Positions 52,103 to 64,000 of a DNA stretch of 64,000 bases are shown here, one piece after another (the first letter of the stretch is position 1; the number at the start of each line of letters is the position of its first letter). Under the pieces are notes generated by a model. That model worked only from the letters and a program-made list of their open reading frames with translations, had not been told where the DNA came from and did no database searches. Origin of the DNA: Ceratopteris richardii. Its lineage: Eukaryota > Streptophyta > Polypodiopsida > Polypodiales > Pteridaceae. The DNA is taken from positions 105,903,258 through 105,967,257 of the forward strand of contig CM035433.1 of the NCBI GenBank assembly GCA_020310875.1, read 5' to 3'. The translations under genes and the position numbers were made by a program.

Positions 52103-55100
52103 AATAATGCATCTTTGTGAGTTCATCTATTTGTAAACATTTTAGGTTCTAGGATCTCAAGTGCCACGTGACTATTACTACCTACTATAGTTTTGAATTA
52201 CTTTTCTATTCACTTATAATTGAAATAAAATTTTAATGTATTCAGTTTTTTTACTCAATTTTTCTCATCACGAAGTATTCAACATATTTTTGGACTTCCT
52301 CTTATCGATGGATGATATAGGTTTTCCAAATTCAACTTATGTTTATGTTGGATATTGAAATAGGATCCGACCATGTATTGAGCTCTAACTTCATGCATCT
52401 ATAATTTCATCCGTATGATTTTGTTTAATGCAAGTTCTAACAACTCAAATTGCAGAAAGAAAGTAGATGCCCATCTAATCCCATGGGTAGGAGTCAAAAT
52501 GTGAAGTATTATCTCAATAAAATAATGATCAAGCACCTCATTAATTAGTTGGATAGCTCTGAATGAAAATGTCACATTATGTGGAACCATACAATAGATT
52601 TGAACCACCTCTTGTGCCTAAGTGGCAAGGATTCCACATGGCAACATTGGGTGCAACTTCTAATGTCAAGGGTACAAGCAAAGAATAGTAATTCCATTTG
52701 TAACTTTCTCACATGGATGTGTGGACGAGGTAGGGAGGTAATTGTAAGAGATTCTCTTTGTGTCTATGAGGAAGATGATGGATCTCTCATTGTGTTGATG
52801 CAATTGTCACACAAAGAGCTAAATTTAATGTAGTAAGTGTTGTGAAATTTCTTTTTAATCCTCATTTTGGGAGAAGAAATAAAAAGGATTTTGGGCATGG
52901 AATTTTTGGGGAAAGTATGTATATATGGAATATGGAACGTATACTATTATGTGGAGCCTATAAGCCCCTTAGAATATAGAGAAGTATGAGCATTAGGTAC
53001 CTCCAAAGTTACCCATTCCATCTTTTTAAATCAATTTTGTAGAATTATTTTTTATAATTTCCCATCTTTTGAGAGGGAAAAGGAGGAGGATTCGGCAAGG
53101 AATTCGGGGGAGATTCATGCATACATGTACTATTTCGTATGGATTCCTATGAGGAGTCCAAAACTTCCAAAATTTGTAAATTATGAGGAGATTACAAACT
53201 CCTCAAACTACCCCTTTTTCAATTTTTAGTCAGCGTTCTCCCTCAAAGATTGTATGTATACATGCTGATGGTCTTTTTCTTCATATCTCTCTCATCTGAT
53301 CTCCCTTTTAATGTCCGATGAATCGTTTCTAAGAGCAAGAGGAGTACATTGCATCCATGCAAAAATGCTTGTCTTCCAAGAAACCTTAAATTTTTTTAAC
53401 ATTGTGAAAATTTTTCCCAGATCCCCACCTAACCTTCCTACTAGCCATTTTGTGTTTGATCAATGTGATTTCACTTCCTATTAGGGATTGACTTAAGAAG
53501 CATGTTTTGGAGGTGCTTGCAAGCCCAGAGAGAATTGGAAAGGTATGGAAACCAAGAATTTCTTGGTGGTTGGAAACTCTTAGCTTGATTTCAAAGTGGT
53601 TTCCACAACATTTTGATGGTTTTATTGGTCCCCAAAGTATGCATATGCCAACCCAATATGTCAAATCTCATTTCTTGGCTTGACTAGGAACGGATCACCA
53701 AGAATCTAAGTGCTTAGACTCATAAAATGTATCATTTATAGTTGAAAAAACTAGGAAGATCCTACTTAAGTTTGTGATTTTGTACATTTGCACATGTAGG
53801 TACCTAAAGGATTCCAATACATGTATATTAGCACATTTTGTTCCTCTTGTAACATTCATACTTTGCCTCAATGTTGAGGGGAATCATTATATTTCTTAGT
53901 AAAAGAAAAAGAGGAAAGGTGAAGCACCAGATGTAAGTGGATTTCAAGGCATCCAAGACCATGGAAAGATGGAAAGATCGATGCAAATTGTCTCTCAAGT
54001 AAGCTACCTTCTTTCTTCATTTTTCCGTTTTTTTCATCTATTTTGGTTGCATGATGCATAGTTTGGTGCATATTGCATGGTTATGAGGTCAAAATCGTAA
54101 TGTTGAATGCATGTTGCTTGAAGAATTGATATAAAGATATTTTCATCTTAAGAAAGGAAAAACATGCATATTCACACCCATGCATCTTTACAATGACATT
54201 TATGGTATGCTAAAGTTTAAGGTACTCATCAAGTTTCAAGAGTAGCATATAGATTTGGCAAATTAAGGATTAGTATTTCAAAGATAAGATATGGGGATAA
54301 ATTTCTTATATGCCCAAAATAAACACTATAAATACAATTAAAAAATATATTTATGGGAAATCATTTGATATCAAATGTAATCTTTCATTGATGTGATGTT
54401 TGTTATTTCCTTTTCACATGAGAAAATATCATTGTATCTTCTTTAGAGTCTTATAGATGTTTATGGAGACTGGGGGCACATGCGATAGGAGCCCAATGAG
54501 TGGGTAAGCTCAACTATTAGTTTAAGTATCTTTAAGAGATACTTATAATTTATTTTATAGTAAGAAAGGTTAGGAACCTTAAAGGAGAGTCTCTTAGTAG
54601 TAGAGACTATGGGAAGTTGATAGAAATACCCATAAGGACTCGTACTCTAAAAATTGGAAATGAGAAAGTGAATTGATGTGTGACTAGATATTCTAGATGG
54701 CATAGCCTAGATGGGTAGCAGTTAGAAAAGTATGGCATCATATATGGGTATCACAAGGAGAATTGATGCATGCTCACATAACTCACCTAGATCTTTAGAT
54801 TGTTCTTAGCTCTATTGAGAGCATTGGATGCCAAGGGAAGAAGACGTTCAATGTTGTTTAACCCTTGGATTAGGCCTTTGGATAATTGCTTCAATTATTG
54901 GTAACCCTTGGTTTATTTAATTGGGTTAGACTCTTGAAGTTGGAATAGAAATTCTTGGTTGTAAACATTGTAGAAACCCTTGGCTATTTATTTAATTGGA
55001 GCCTCAATTGAATTATTTTTACTCTTAGGATTAATTATCCTAAGGTATGAGAACCTTAGGCTTGGGAGAAGCTTCTCCCAAGTGCCACCTTGACTTGTAC

Positions 55101-55218
55101 ATGAAGGGAAGGCTTCAATTGAAATAGAAGTCATGTGACTAGCCTTGAGAAAGTGTCCACATGAAGGAAACTTGGAGGGACACATGGAGGTATCATATGA
55201 CATGCATCTTTTCGACCT
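52103..55218. other. AT-rich non-coding spacer
   Basis: No gene. 54850-55190 resembles 34880-35110 (ACCTTAGGCTT.., GGAAGCTTCTCC, CATGTGA words), suggesting two old LTR fragments of one family. Nothing else recognisable. Confidence 0.4.
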
Positions 55219-55220
55219 TT

Positions 55221-55385
<165 letters not shown>

Positions 55386-55397
55386 TTATATATATTT

Positions 55398-56475
55398 TGT
55401 TGGAGAAACACTCACTAATTGGACATATATTTCAAGGTCAAATCTTAGGAAGAAAACCCCATGCCTATGTGAAGGGACAAATTCACAACTGTATTATACT
55501 TGTAAAGTTAGTTCACTTTAGTTCTAGAAGTTTTTTAAAATCACGAGAATACGAAAATCTATATAAGTTAGTTTGTATCAACTGACGCGGCGTGAGAGGA
55601 AGACAATGAGAAAGTGAGAAGAACTCATTTTTGTATGACTGAGTATAGTCGGGCTTCTCTGAGTGAGAAAGCATCTGTAAAACTTCTGAGTTTTCATAGC
55701 TATGAGAAAGAACTGAGTAAAGTTCTGTGTATGAGTCTCTCTCCATCATCTCCATAATTACCTACTGTGTGATGAGTTAAAAAGATCAAGTTTTCCAAGC
55801 AACTCGATGCCTGGCATCGAATCTCTGTTGATAAGTCATATTTTCATTTATCCTTTTCATTCAGTACTGAAGTGTTTGAAAACATGATGTTGTTGGAGCA
55901 ACTCGATGCCTGGCATCGAATTCCAGTTGATAAGTCATATTCTAAGTGTGCATGAAATCACCTATAGTTTTGGTGTCCAAAAGATCAAGGTTTTATGCGG
56001 GAAGTCGATGCCCGGCATCGAATCCCTGCTGAAAAGTGGCCAAAAACACTCCAAGTTGATGCCCGGCATCGAATTCTCGTTGCAAGTCGATGCTAGGCAT
56101 CGAATTCTAATTTTAAACAGGCGCTCTTACTAAAACAGGTAAAATTTCCAGTTTTGGAAGGTCATACAGGGTCATCTTGTGAGAGCCATAACTTGAGTTC
56201 TAGAGATTCTTTTGATGCATATGATAGCTTGTTGGAAAGCTCTGCTCTTCTAGTTTGAGCCTATAAAGTTTCATGGAGAAATAATACTTGAGCTAGGAGA
56301 AATTAGCAAAATACTGAAGGTATGTCATTTCGGTGATTAGGAATTTCTGTAGAAGCAAAGTTCTTACTTTAGGCTATCATTTCTCAAAGTTTGGAGTGGC
56401 AATGAGTTAATGGTGACCATAGAGGTGTTCTAGTGTCACATTAATTCATTTCTTGTGGTGTTTCATACATCAACA
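55398..56475 (+). repeat. Element G 5' LTR (1078 bp)
   Basis: TGTTGGAGAAAC .. CATCAACA. TATA box TATATAAG at 55560-55567. Five 17-bp near-palindromes follow downstream of the presumed start site. Confidence 0.95.
55804..56103 (+). repeat. Five palindromic 17-mers in the element G 5' LTR
   Basis: TCGATGCC-N-GGCATCGA type units at 55804-55820, 55903-55919, 56005-56021, 56056-56072 (first half starts TTGA) and 56087-56103 (centre CTA). The corresponding 3' LTR units begin at 61342, 61441, 61543, 61594 and 61625. Units are followed by related tails (AAT(C/T)C.., GTTGATAAGTCATAT in the first two). Confidence 0.93.
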
Positions 56476-56477
56476 AG

Positions 56478-56489
56478 TGGTATCAGAGC
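56478..56489 (+). promoter_or_regulatory. Primer binding site, initiator tRNA-Met (element G)
   Basis: TGGTATCAGAGC, two bases after the 5' LTR. Confidence 0.95.
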
Positions 56490-56686
56490 AGAAAGATTCT
56501 CGAGAGCAGAAGACGACAAAGGTACGAGAAGTTTTGTAAAGTTTTCCATTAAAGTTTCAAAGGTGAAGCATTTGAAGACACAAGGCATCAAAAGGTTACT
56601 TCAAAAGTATCCTCATACACAAAGAACTTCAAAAGGTATTATCCTTTATCCTTTAAGCTCACAGGTTGCAGCAGAAGAAAAGAACT

Positions 56687-58831
56687 ATGGCAGATCATAT
56701 CTCCATTGACAAACTGGACAGAGATAATTACCCCGCATGGGTAATGAGAATGGAAGCCTTACTTATGAGTAAGGATCTCATGATATATGTTACAGGTGAA
56801 GAAGAGAAGCCAGTATTTGAAGATGAAAGCCGACCAAAGAAAGAGGAACTTGATGCTTTAAAGCATTGGCAGAAGAAGGATGCAAGTGCAAAAGCATACA
56901 TCTACAATACAATCTCTGATCATTTGCTACCACACATCAGAGGATTGGAATCATCTGAAGATATATGGAATGCATTGGAGTATCATTTCCAAAGTACTAC
57001 TAGAGCATGGAAAGCAAGTCTATGGTCAGAGTTTACAACATTCAAGAAGAAGCCAAGTCAAACCATTAGTGATTATGTCACTAAGATGAAGGATCTAGCA
57101 GATAATCTTGGATTCATAGATGAAGATGTTGAAGATCACAGATTGATTGCTCAATTACTTGCAGGTTTGAGAGGGGATGAAAGGTGGAAACCTTTTGTCT
57201 TATCAACAGAACTTTCATTAAATCATTATGTTCCAGATTTGAACCAGTTGCTTGGTTTGATGCTCACATATGAGCAAGACTTGAAAGGAGATGGAGATAA
57301 AGGACAAAGTTCTGCAATGTACATGAAGAACAAGAAGAAAGGAGATAAAGGTAAAGCAAAGGATGAAGAGGAGTCTAGTTCTCAAGCTTATTATGCAAGA
57401 GGTAAAGGCACTGGCAGAGGAAGAGCAAGAGCTTTTGGAAGAGGAAGAGGTAATCAAAATAGCAACAAAAAGGCTTGCTGGATCTGTGGATTGAGTAATC
57501 ATTTGGCTCATGACTGTTGGCACAACCAACAAGGATCAAACCAGAATCAAAACAACAATAGCAGAGGTCGAGGTGGAAGATATCAAAGTAATTTTCAAAG
57601 AGGTAGACAAAGTCAAAGAGGAGGTTATGGTAGAGGTGGAGGAAGAAGTTGGGGACAGAATCAATCCTACAACACCACCTACTACAACTATGCAAATGAC
57701 ACACAGAATGAAAGTCATACATCATTGATGATGAATTCAATCAGCACATCAGATAAAGAAGATCTAAAGGTATTTTACATTGACTCTGGATGTTCTAATC
57801 ATTTGTCAGGAAACATAGAATTGATGTCAGAATTGGAAAAAGGCATTTCTAGTCATACAGTTCAAACAGGTGATAATACAAGACATAGTGTACATTCAAT
57901 TGGAAAAGTGAAATGCAAGAGTGGAGCAGATTTGCTAACCAATGTTTTGTATGTTCCTACAATACCTAAAAACTTGATTAGTGTGGGACAGATAGTTGAA
58001 AAAGGTTTTCAAGTCAGGTTTACAAATGAAGGAGTATTTGTGGAAGATCCAGAGAATGGATATAATCAGATTGTCTCTGGTAAGAAAGAAGGTAGACTCT
58101 TTACTTTAAGAGTGCAAGGGAACATTGGTCAAGCTTTGCTCACACATGGTGAAGCAGTGATTACAGAACTTGATCTCTGGCATAAGAGATTAGGTCATTT
58201 CAATGAAAGAGGAATTAAAGCTATGGTTGCTAATCAGTCTGTACTAGGATTACCAAATGTGCAAAGTCAACATATGGTTTATAAATGTGAAGCATGTCAA
58301 ATGGGAAAAGCACATAGGTTACCATTTCAAAAGAAAGGTTTCAAACATGATGGAGTACTTGAGCTCATTCATACAGATGTATGGGGACCAACAAAAGAAG
58401 GATCTATCAGTGGCTCAAGGTATTATGTTCTTTTCATTGATGATGCTACAAGATGGATAACATTATATGTTTTGAAGGAAAGATCAGAGTTGTTTGGAGC
58501 TTTCAAGCATTTTCATGCATATGCAGAGAGAGTCACAGGTCAAAAGCTTAAGAGACTGAGGTCTGATGGAGGGGGAGAATATTTCTCCCAAGAGTTCAAT
58601 GATTATCTTTGGAATGCAGGTATTAAGAGAGAAATAACTTGCAGGTATACACCACAACAAAATGGTGTAGCAGAAAGAAGGAACAGGACTTTGGTTGAGT
58701 TTTCTAGAGCTATGCTAAAGGAGAAGAACTGTCCAAATTATCTTTGGGCTGAGGCTATAAATACAGCTACATATCTTGTGAATAGATTACCATGTGCAGC
58801 TCTGAATGGAATGACTCCATATGAAGCTTAG
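56687..58831 (+). CDS. Element G copia Gag-protease-integrase (stops prematurely)
   Basis: The frame is open from 56666; I prefer the ATG at 56687 (MADHISIDKL), the usual copia Gag start. Numbered from 56666: Gag about 1-260; a Lys/Gly/Arg-rich stretch; canonical zinc knuckle CWICGLSNHLAHDC near 271-284; an Arg/Gly/Gln-rich region; protease with DSGCSNH near 373; pre-integrase zinc-binding domain (HKRLGHFNERG .. CEACQMGK) near 505-545; integrase core with HTDVWGP, RSDGGGEY and PQQNGVAERRNR for D, D and E. It ends at a TAG (58829-58831) where copia proteins normally carry an aromatic residue, so this is an inactivating point change. The rest of pol follows at 58832-60898 in other frames. Confidence 0.95.
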   Translation: MADHISIDKLDRDNYPAWVMRMEALLMSKDLMIYVTGEEEKPVFEDESRPKKEELDALKHWQKKDASAKAYIYNTISDHLLPHIRGLESSEDIWNALEYHFQSTTRAWKASLWSEFTTFKKKPSQTISDYVTKMKDLADNLGFIDEDVEDHRLIAQLLAGLRGDERWKPFVLSTELSLNHYVPDLNQLLGLMLTYEQDLKGDGDKGQSSAMYMKNKKKGDKGKAKDEEESSSQAYYARGKGTGRGRARAFGRGRGNQNSNKKACWICGLSNHLAHDCWHNQQGSNQNQNNNSRGRGGRYQSNFQRGRQSQRGGYGRGGGRSWGQNQSYNTTYYNYANDTQNESHTSLMMNSISTSDKEDLKVFYIDSGCSNHLSGNIELMSELEKGISSHTVQTGDNTRHSVHSIGKVKCKSGADLLTNVLYVPTIPKNLISVGQIVEKGFQVRFTNEGVFVEDPENGYNQIVSGKKEGRLFTLRVQGNIGQALLTHGEAVITELDLWHKRLGHFNERGIKAMVANQSVLGLPNVQSQHMVYKCEACQMGKAHRLPFQKKGFKHDGVLELIHTDVWGPTKEGSISGSRYYVLFIDDATRWITLYVLKERSELFGAFKHFHAYAERVTGQKLKRLRSDGGGEYFSQEFNDYLWNAGIKREITCRYTPQQNGVAERRNRTLVEFSRAMLKEKNCPNYLWAEAINTATYLVNRLPCAALNGMTPYEA

Positions 58832-60898
58832 TGGGGTAAGAAACCAACACTAGATCATTGTAGAGTGTTTGGATCAATTGCATATGCTTATGTGCCATCA
58901 CAGCTTATGTGCCATCACAGCTTAGGCATAAACTTGAACCAAAGGCAGAAAAATATGTGTTCATTGGTTATGATGAAAAGCAGATGGGTTACAGGTTGTG
59001 GAATCCTCTAACAAAACAATTTTTTGTTTCTAGAGATGTTACATTTGATGAACAGAAAAGTTGGTATGCAGATCAAAGTCATACAGCTGAAGAATTTGAA
59101 GAAGAGGTAAGAAGATGTGAGAAAGGAAAATCAATTGTGCAGGTAAATAGAGATGAAGACTATATGCAAGCAAGTACATCCACAAGTGGATTAACAAGAA
59201 GAAATGAAGAAGCTCCTATATTTGATGAAGAACTGTATCCAGACACATATGAAGAATGTGAACCAAGAAGGTCAAGCAGGACTAGAAGACAACCAGAAAG
59301 GTATTCTTATGATACTTCTTACATAACTCAGAACAACTATGCATATATGGTCAAAGATGATGAAGAACCCCAGAACTATGATGAAGCTAAAGGTAAGAAG
59401 CAATGGGAAGAAGCAATGAAGGAAGAGTTCAATGCACTGGAGGAGAACAAGACATGGGAACTTGTTCCTAAACGAAATGGTAAGAAAGTAATTGGAAATA
59501 AATGGGTTTATAAAGTGAAGAAGCTTGCAGATGGAAGTATAGCCAGATACAAAGCTAGACTGGTGGTGAAAGGCTATGCCCAGACCTATGGCATAGATTA
59601 TGATGAGACATTCAGTCTTGTAGCTAAGATGTCAACTATAAGGACAATCATTGCTATTGTAGCTTCAAAAGGATGGACTCTAAGTCAAATGGATATAAAG
59701 AATGCATTCTTGAATGGATACATATCAGATGAGGTATACATGGAACAACCTCAAGGGTTTATAGATTCCAGGTATCCAAATTTTGTTTGCAGGTTGAGAA
59801 GAGCATTGTATGGATTGAAGCAAGCTCCAAGAGTTTGGAACTATAGACTGGTGAAGTATCTCAATGATCTTGGATATCAAAGTTCAAAAAGCAGACCCAA
59901 GTCTACTTATCAGAAGAACAGAGGAAGGTACAATCTACATTTGTATTTATGTAGATGACATTATAATCACAGGTACTTCAGATGAAGGAATCAAGGAGGT
60001 AAAGAGATTACTTGAGAAAGAATTCAAGATCAGTGATCTAGGAAAGTTGTCATACTTTCTTGGAATGGAAGTTACTTATACAGATCATGGCATATATGTG
60101 TCACAAGAAAGGTATCTTCTGAACTTGTTGAAGAAGTTTGATATGGAAAATTGCAGAGAAGCTTCAACTCCACTTGAAGTTAATCACAAGCTCAGTAAAT
60201 ATGATGGTGCAGACTACAAAGATATGAGGAAGTATCAATCTCTTGTGGGTAGTTTGATTTATGCTACACTAACAAGACCTGATCTTAGTTATGCAGTAGG
60301 AGTTTTGTCACAATTCATGCATTGTCCAAAGGACCCACATTGGATTGCAGGTCAAAGAGTTCTCAGATATATCAAAGGAACTATAAAAGAAGGATTATAT
60401 TATCCTTTTACATCAGATTTGAAGTTGAGAGCCTATAGTGATTCAGATTGGGCAGGTAACCAAGATGACAGAAGATCAACTCATGGTTACATGATATACA
60501 TTAGTGATAAGCTTGTAAGTTGGTGTTCAAAGAAACAACATACAGTAGCATTATCATCAACTGAAGCAGAGTACAAAGGACTTGTGGAAGCAGCTAAGGA
60601 AGTCATATGGATGCAGACATTGTTCAAAAGATTAGGCATTGATCAAGGTACACCTACAATACATGGAGATAATATGAGTTCACTTTATCTTGCAGCAAAT
60701 CCAGTATTTCATGCAAGGACAAAGCACATAGAGATACAGTATCATTTTCTCAGAGAAAAGGTAATGGAGAAGGAGATTGAAGTGGAGTACATTTCTACTA
60801 AAGATCAGTTAGCAGACATAATGACAAAGAGCTTGGATGGTGTGAAGACCAGCAGATTCAAAAGCATGGCAGGAGTAAAAGAAAAGAAGATGATTTGA
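58832..60898 (+). pseudogene. Element G integrase end, RT and RNase H (frame-disrupted)
   Basis: Continuation of pol after the TAG. A 17-bp tandem duplication (58887-58903 and 58904-58920) shifts the frame; the next open piece runs 58909-59958 (late integrase LRHKLEPKAEKYVFIGYD, then RT WVYKVKK, DIKNAFLNGYI, LYGLKQAPRVW). One extra A in the run at 59886-59890 shifts the frame again. The last piece runs to 60898 with YVDDIIITG (RT active site), SDSDWAGNQDDRRSTHG and SSTEAEYKGL of RNase H, and the DIMTKSL end. Catalytic motifs survive, so the element was recently functional or was mobilised in trans. Confidence 0.93.
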
Positions 60899-60924
60899 AG
60901 AAACAGGGAATGTCAATTAGTGAT

Positions 60925-60935
60925 TGAGGGGGAGC
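60925..60935 (+). promoter_or_regulatory. Polypurine tract of element G
   Basis: TGAGGGGGAGC directly before the 3' LTR. Confidence 0.9.
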
Positions 60936-62013
60936 TGTTGGAGAAACACTCACTAATTGGACATATATTTCAAGGTCAAATCTTAGGAAGAAAACCCCAT
61001 GCCTATGTGAAGGGACAAATTCACAACTGTATTATACTTGTAAAGTTAGTTCACTTTAGTTCTAGAAGTTTTTTAAAATCACGAGAATACGAAAATCTAT
61101 ATAAGTTAGTTTGTATCAACTGACGCGGCGTGAGAGGAAGACAATGAGAAAGTGAGAAGAACTCATTTTTGTATGATTGAGTATAGTCGGGCTTCTCTGA
61201 GTGAGAAAGCATATGTAAAACTTCTGAGTTTTCATAGCTATGAGAAAGAACTGAGTAAAGTTCTGTGTATGAGTCTCTCTCCATCATCTCCATAATTACC
61301 TACTGTGTGATGAGTTTAAAAGATCAAGTTTTCCAAGCAACTCGATGCCTGGCATCGAATCTCTGTTGATAAGTCATATTTTCATTTATCCTTTTCATTC
61401 AGTACTGAAGTGTTTGAAAACATGATGTTGTTGGAGCAACTCGATGCCTGGCATCGAATTCCAGTTGATAAGTCATATTCTAAGTGTGCATGAAATCACC
61501 TATAGTTTTGGTGTCCAAAAGATCAAGGTTTTATGCGGGAAGTCGATGCCCGGCATCGAATCCCTGCTGAAAAGTGGCCAAAAACACTCCAAGTCGATGC
61601 CCGGCATCGAATTCTCATTGCAAGTCGATGCTAGGCATCGAATTCTAATTTTAAACAAGCGCTCTTACTAAAACAGGTAAAATTTCCAGTTTTGGAAGGT
61701 CATACAGGGTCATCTTGTGAGAGCCATAACTTGAGTTCTAGAGATCCGTTTGATGCATATGATAGCTTGTTGGAAAGCTCTACTCTTCTAGTTTGAGCCT
61801 ATAAAGTTTCATGGAGAAATAATACTTGAGCTAGGAGAAATTAGCAAAATACTGAAGGTATGTCATTTCGGTGATTAGGAATTTCTGTAGAAGCAAAGTT
61901 CTTACTTTAGGCTATCATTTCTCAAAGTTTGGAGTGGCAATGAGTTAATGGTGACCATAGAGGTGTTCTAGTGTCACATTAATTCATTTCTTGTGGTGTT
62001 TCATACATCAACA
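60936..62013 (+). repeat. Element G 3' LTR (1078 bp)
   Basis: Same length as the 5' LTR, about nine substitutions. The fourth palindrome is perfect here (TCGATG..) but TTGATG in the 5' LTR. TATA box at 61098-61105. Confidence 0.95.
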
Positions 62014-64000
62014 TATTCAATGGGAGGATACATACTCTCACTCTCTCTTTGTGGACATTATCTTCTAGCTTGGAGTTTTCACAAGAGTGGTAATCACAAC
62101 CATGGTTTTCACCCAAGTTTATTCAAGTACTTGTTTCTCTTGAACTTTGTGTAGGGTATCCATTGTTGTTTTCACAACATATTATTCAATCTCCTTGGTT
62201 TACTTCCATGCTCATGTGAGCTCTTGGATGGAATGCCACTGTCTTGGATGATATGCATGTGCAAGAGGAGGAAGATCGGTTGACCTCTCCAAAAAATATT
62301 GTCCATAGGCGAATCAGAACTAGACATCAACCAAGCCATTAGAGCTAGTTTGAAGGAATCCAAGTGGGTCTATAGGACCCTTCTCTATATGCAGTATCCC
62401 CCCCCCTTCAGCTACCATTACGGGAAGCTAGAGGAGGTGGCCCATGGTGCTCCCTACATGCACCACCAATGTGAAAGAAGCACGAGCACCTCTCTTCTTC
62501 CTCTTTAGGAGTTGTAAGAAGTGAAGATCTCCTATACCCCTCCAAGGACACTTTTCACCTCACTTTTGGGATAAATCATGTGCAAAGAAATGCCTCAATG
62601 AAATAAGTCAAGATCTTTGCACATTGGAGCACAAAACCAAGAGTATAAGGTGGATTTTGAAGAGTTTCTAGAGCATCTCATTAACCCCTTTCAAACCAAT
62701 TCTTTGGGTATAAGGAGGGCATCCTCTTGACCACCCTTGAAGAGTTTTTTCAAGATTTTTTCTAGTGGATAGCCCTCCCAAAAGAGTCACAAAGCAAGCT
62801 TCCACTCATTTCTAGACACTCTTTTTCTCAACAAAGAGTGAAAGATTTTGAAGCTTAGCAATTGAAGCATGGTTTGAAATTGTGGATTAGTGGGGTTGCA
62901 ACTTGTCTAAGGTGGTCCAAGCCAACCTACAACTGGAAGAGAATTTTGAATGAAGAATTGGGGAAGTACCCAATTCATATTTCCATATGTTCTTCCTTTT
63001 GAAATTAGGAACGGCTATTTATTTTCTCTCCATTTCCAAAGTATTCATGGAATTGTATTCATATGGTAGTAATATGCTATTAGGTATACCTAGATAGGAA
63101 GTAGACTATATGCCATAGGATGGGGCTAGGGAAGCAGAGTATACACGAGGACTTCTTGAAGTGTGTAGACAAGAAAAAGCATATCAAGAACTCAATGGTT
63201 TGGACGAAAAGATAAATGATATGCAAGAGGATGTGTTTATCATAAAAGAGATCCAATCCAAAATGGGGGCCCTGCACACTTCTATCCATGGACTGAAAGG
63301 GAACATGGAGTAGATTCTGAATATGCTCTATCCAATCCAAACCCTTCCCACTCAAATGGGTTCCTTGTTGATTGACCAAGGAACCCAATGATGAGTAAAG
63401 GGCAGGATGCTCCTTTACCCATCAAAAGCAATTTATCACATATGTCCCATCTTATTTGTCTAATCATGAAAAGTTTAAATTCAAGTGTTTAATGATTAAT
63501 TACTTGGATGTTTTTCCAAAAGAACTTCTATGGCTTACCTCCTTCTCATGGACAACTCGATGATGCTAGACACTTGGTCCCAAGAACTAAGCATGCATAT
63601 GTCAGACAACCAAAGACATGCAAATGACCAACAGATGGCTTGCAACCATGCCAAGCCTCATATGGAGTGATAGATTGTTGTGCTTTGGTGGGACACCTAT
63701 TAAGTACATATGTTGCACACATAACAACCTCAAGCTACAAGGCATGTGGTAAAGCTTGATTTTTGACTATGCACCTTATCATCTTAGAGAGACCTACTCT
63801 TTATTCTAGCAACTCCATCAATAAGGTGTATATGGCATTGTACACTGATGTTTTATCCCATGATCATCCAGATATCCATTAAAAGAAGACATGTGCTCTA
63901 CCCCTTGATCTAAATGGAGGGTGCCCAATTTACATATTGATAGATTTATAGCCATAACCAAAAATTGTTTCAAGCACATAAAAACTTCAGACTTTTCTTT
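62014..64000. other. Non-coding flank with a decayed coiled-coil-like stretch
   Basis: No intact gene. About 63115-63310 (+) reads open for some 65 codons with heptad-like content (LLEVCRQEKAYQELNGLDEK..) and then decays; origin unknown. A 22-bp word at 63593-63614 is identical to one at 34091-34112. Remaining sequence shows nothing recognisable. Confidence 0.4.

Larger units (their letters stand above)
55398..62013 (+). mobile_element. Element G: nearly intact Ty1/copia retrotransposon (6.6 kb)
   Basis: Two 1078-bp LTRs (55398-56475 and 60936-62013), PBS TGGTATCAGAGC (56478-56489), polypurine tract TGAGGGGGAGC (60925-60935), gag-pol between. The target duplication is TATTT/TATTC (4 of 5), the left copy lying in TA-rich sequence. 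By eye the LTRs differ at about nine positions (under 1%), so it is young. Pol is disrupted by one stop, one 17-bp duplication and one homopolymer insertion. Confidence 0.95.

Overview
The window is plant nuclear DNA made almost entirely of LTR retrotransposons, many of them nested. Plant origin is inferred from Ty3 elements primed by tRNA-Asp, copia elements primed by initiator tRNA-Met, a TRIM-type miniature element, AT-rich spacers and long TG/TC/TA microsatellites. The species cannot be told from the sequence; the density of old, nested copies suggests a large genome. I see no convincing host protein gene, intact tRNA, rRNA or CRISPR array.

Left third (1-29 kb): three Ty3 elements lie one inside another. 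Element A (+, 1949-19017, TSD TTTTC) is young and has open reading frames: gag-pol of 3208 codons and a separate post-pol ORF of about 1417 codons. It sits inside related element B (-, entering from the left edge, gag at 19018-22642, leader, PBS and 5' LTR at 24152-25045). B in turn interrupts the integrase of older element C (+, from 25046), whose integrase and post-pol coiled-coil ORF are decayed. A has odd features: a 3' LTR ending in an inverted copy of the LTR's own first 44 bp, two tandem integrase zinc-binding domains, a second aspartic-protease-like domain after integrase, and a leader minisatellite of near-palindromes.

Middle (29-55 kb): TG and TC microsatellites, a cluster of perfect inverted repeats at 30.45-30.68 kb, and three decayed copia elements of one LTR family: D (-, 31749-34532, TSD AATTT), E (+, 37726-41234, TSD GTAGT) and F (+, 5'-truncated, ending at 52102). 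There are also a non-coding minus-strand element H (ending at 45976), a copia integrase fragment I, and a Ty3 RT/RNase H fragment J (-). Inside I sits a TRIM-like element (46525-47816, TSD GGATG) arranged LTR-internal-LTR-internal-LTR. Each 140-bp LTR carries a tRNA-like D-arm and T-loop at canonical tRNA spacing, suggesting an embedded Pol III promoter. This is the best candidate here for something undescribed.

Right part (55-64 kb): a young copia element G (55398-62013, two 1078-bp LTRs) with three inactivating lesions and five near-perfect 17-bp palindromes in each LTR. The last 2 kb are non-coding with one decayed coiled-coil-like stretch.

Within an element the parts cooperate in the usual way: LTR promoter, tRNA-primed minus-strand synthesis at the PBS, plus-strand priming at the PPT, Gag particle, protease, RT/RNase H and integrase. 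In A and B a strong splice donor directly 3' of the PBS suggests that the post-pol ORF is made from a spliced RNA.
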